A DNA stretch of 7,337 nucleotides from Bacillota bacterium (GTDB lineage Bacteria; Bacillota; Clostridia; Tissierellales; Sedimentibacteraceae). Below, piece after piece: positions 6,590 through 7,337 of the stretch (its first letter is position 1; each line of letters starts with the position of its first letter). Position numbers and translations under genes: made by a program. The notes under the pieces were generated by a model. That model was given only the letters and a program-made list of their open reading frames with translations. It ran no database searches and had not been told where the DNA came from. The stretch lies in assembly GCA_029239575.1 (NCBI GenBank), contig JARBUP010000137.1, positions 1 to 7,337 on the forward strand, in the 5' to 3' direction.

Positions 6590-7174
6590 ATGAAACAAGT
6601 AGTTGCAAAACGTTATGACTTTTCCAACGTAAAATTTATGTCTACAGCTCAATTAAGCCAGCATTATAGTATATACACAAAATATATAGATTCTTTTAAT
6701 AAAGCTCAAGAAGACATGCTATCAAACATTATAACCAGCAATTGCAGTTCTAATTATAGTGACATAAGAAGCGCTCAAAAAGCAACAACATTCTGTCTTG
6801 ATTCAATTAAGCTACATGAAATGTTTTTTGAAAATTTAACTGGTAATAATAACAAAATATATGGAAACATCGAAGAAATAATAGATGAGAAATTTGGAAG
6901 CTATAAAAATTTCACCGAAAAATTTAAATGTATAGCTCAGGCTATTAGGGGATGGGTTACATTTTGTTATGATACAACCAGTGATGATTATTTTATTTAT
7001 GGACAGGATTCCCATGATGATGGTGTAATATTATGCGCAAAACCATTAATAGTTTTAGATGTTTATGAACATTCATACATGATTGATTACGGTATAAATA
7101 GAGAATTATATGTTGATGTATTTTTCGAAAATTTAGATTTCTCTGTTGTAAACAATAGAATTAATCACATATAA
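6590..7174 (+). CDS. Divergent Fe/Mn-family superoxide dismutase
   Basis: This 194-residue protein belongs to the iron/manganese superoxide dismutases, which convert superoxide to oxygen and hydrogen peroxide. All four metal ligands are visible: His25 in SQHYS, His76 in KLHEMFF, and Asp157 and His161 in LDVYEHSY, where the usual DVWEH has Tyr for Trp. Gln139 in GQDSH aligns with the NQDSP glutamine of manganese-type enzymes, while the position used by iron-type enzymes holds Ser72. The active-site region after His25 is shortened by one residue or lacks the usual HH-x-x-Y pattern. The length and the C-terminal FFENLDFSVVNNRI match complete family members, so the gene is not truncated. There is no signal peptide, so it should be cytosolic or carried on spores. 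AAAGGAGG (6578-6585) gives a strong start. It is divergent from polA and monocistronic as far as visible. Confidence 0.88.
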   Translation: MKQVVAKRYDFSNVKFMSTAQLSQHYSIYTKYIDSFNKAQEDMLSNIITSNCSSNYSDIRSAQKATTFCLDSIKLHEMFFENLTGNNNKIYGNIEEIIDEKFGSYKNFTEKFKCIAQAIRGWVTFCYDTTSDDYFIYGQDSHDDGVILCAKPLIVLDVYEHSYMIDYGINRELYVDVFFENLDFSVVNNRINHI

Positions 7175-7177
7175 AAA

Positions 7178-7195
7178 AAGCACCCAAGGGTGTTT
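7178..7195. terminator. Small hairpin behind the superoxide dismutase gene
   Basis: AAGCACC (7178-7184) pairs with GGTGTTT (7189-7195), with one G-U pair, around a CAAG loop, three bases after the stop codon. On the plus strand the following T content is short and interrupted (TTTCAGTTT), whereas on the minus strand it is followed by seven T's, so it is a better terminator for leftward transcription entering from beyond the window. It overlaps the left end of the palindromic repeat. Confidence 0.6.
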
Positions 7196-7337
7196 CAGTT
7201 TGATGACTAAGTATTATTTTTAATTTTATCATCCTGAACGATAGCGAAGGATCTTATGTCTCAATGATTAATAGATTCTTCACTGCGTTCAGAATGACAC
7301 TTTAGGGGGTTTGTCAATTGGCTGAAACAACCGAGGG
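7183..7337. repeat. Imperfect palindromic repeat element, probably MITE/REP-like, reaching the window edge
   Basis: The outer arms CCCAAGGGTGTTTCAG (7183-7198) and CTGAAACAACCGAGGG (7322-7337) match as inverted repeats at 13 of 16 positions. Nested inside is a second inverted pair (7229-7254 with 7273-7297). The whole stretch can fold back on itself, carries more G+C than its surroundings, and has no coding capacity that I can see. These traits fit a small non-autonomous mobile element or dispersed hairpin repeat. The right end may continue past the window, so its true length and any target duplication cannot be seen. Confidence 0.6.
7229..7297. repeat. Inner inverted repeat of the TCATCCTGAACG...GAAGGATCT type
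   Basis: The left arm begins TCATCCTGAACG and ends GCGAAGGATCT (7229-7254); the right arm, read in reverse complement, begins TCATTCTGAACG and ends GTGAAGAATCT (7297-7273). They differ at a few bases and one indel around an 18-base loop. Similar TCATTCTGAGCG/GAAGAATCT-type hairpin repeats recur between genes in many bacterial genomes, from my recollection of such sequences; copy number here cannot be seen. Confidence 0.7.

Noticed and set aside
7229..7297. CRISPR repeat or tRNA-like structure
   Set aside because: There is one inverted pair, with no repeated units and spacers, and no cloverleaf or anticodon arm.
1..7337. A previously undescribed defence or mobile system
   Set aside because: All large genes except one are recognised housekeeping families, and the one unknown protein shows no defence-related domain.

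Overview
The window is very AT-rich, with strong purine-rich ribosome-binding sites, a preference for AAA/ATT/TTA codons, short intergenic gaps and a DNA polymerase I whose proofreading site has decayed. This points to a low-GC Firmicute, most likely an anaerobic member of the Clostridia; the species cannot be named from the sequence. There is no plasmid, phage, CRISPR or defence locus. Most of the window is chromosomal housekeeping DNA with a few unusual details.

Layout. (1) 19-2106, plus strand: a NifS-like cysteine desulfurase followed after 6 bp by a TtcA-family PP-loop tRNA thiolase. They look like a sulfur donor and sulfur user for tRNA 2-thiolation. (2) About 2141-2196: a bidirectional intrinsic terminator between convergent transcription units. 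(3) 6246-2198, minus strand: a three-gene operon, polA (DNA polymerase I) - coaE (dephospho-CoA kinase) - an unrecognised single-pass membrane protein, with gaps of 23 and 24 bp. polA starts at TTG; the best coaE start is an internal ATG, not the longest possible start. (4) 6247-6589: a 343-bp AT-rich divergent intergenic region between polA and the next gene, with several operator-like inverted repeats but no promoter that can be called with confidence. (5) 6590-7174, plus strand: a divergent Fe/Mn superoxide dismutase that keeps all four metal ligands and a Mn-type glutamine. (6) From about 7178 to the right edge: an imperfect palindromic repeat, likely a MITE- or REP-like element, whose left end forms a hairpin just behind the superoxide dismutase stop.

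How the parts relate: the desulfurase/TtcA pair serves tRNA modification, polA serves DNA repair and replication, coaE makes the last step of coenzyme A synthesis, and the superoxide dismutase protects an anaerobe against oxygen. I did not find a convincing new system. The points most worth a second look are the terminal palindromic element, the altered active-site surroundings of the superoxide dismutase, the sliding-clamp-like motif in the polA linker, and the unknown membrane protein in the polA-coaE operon.
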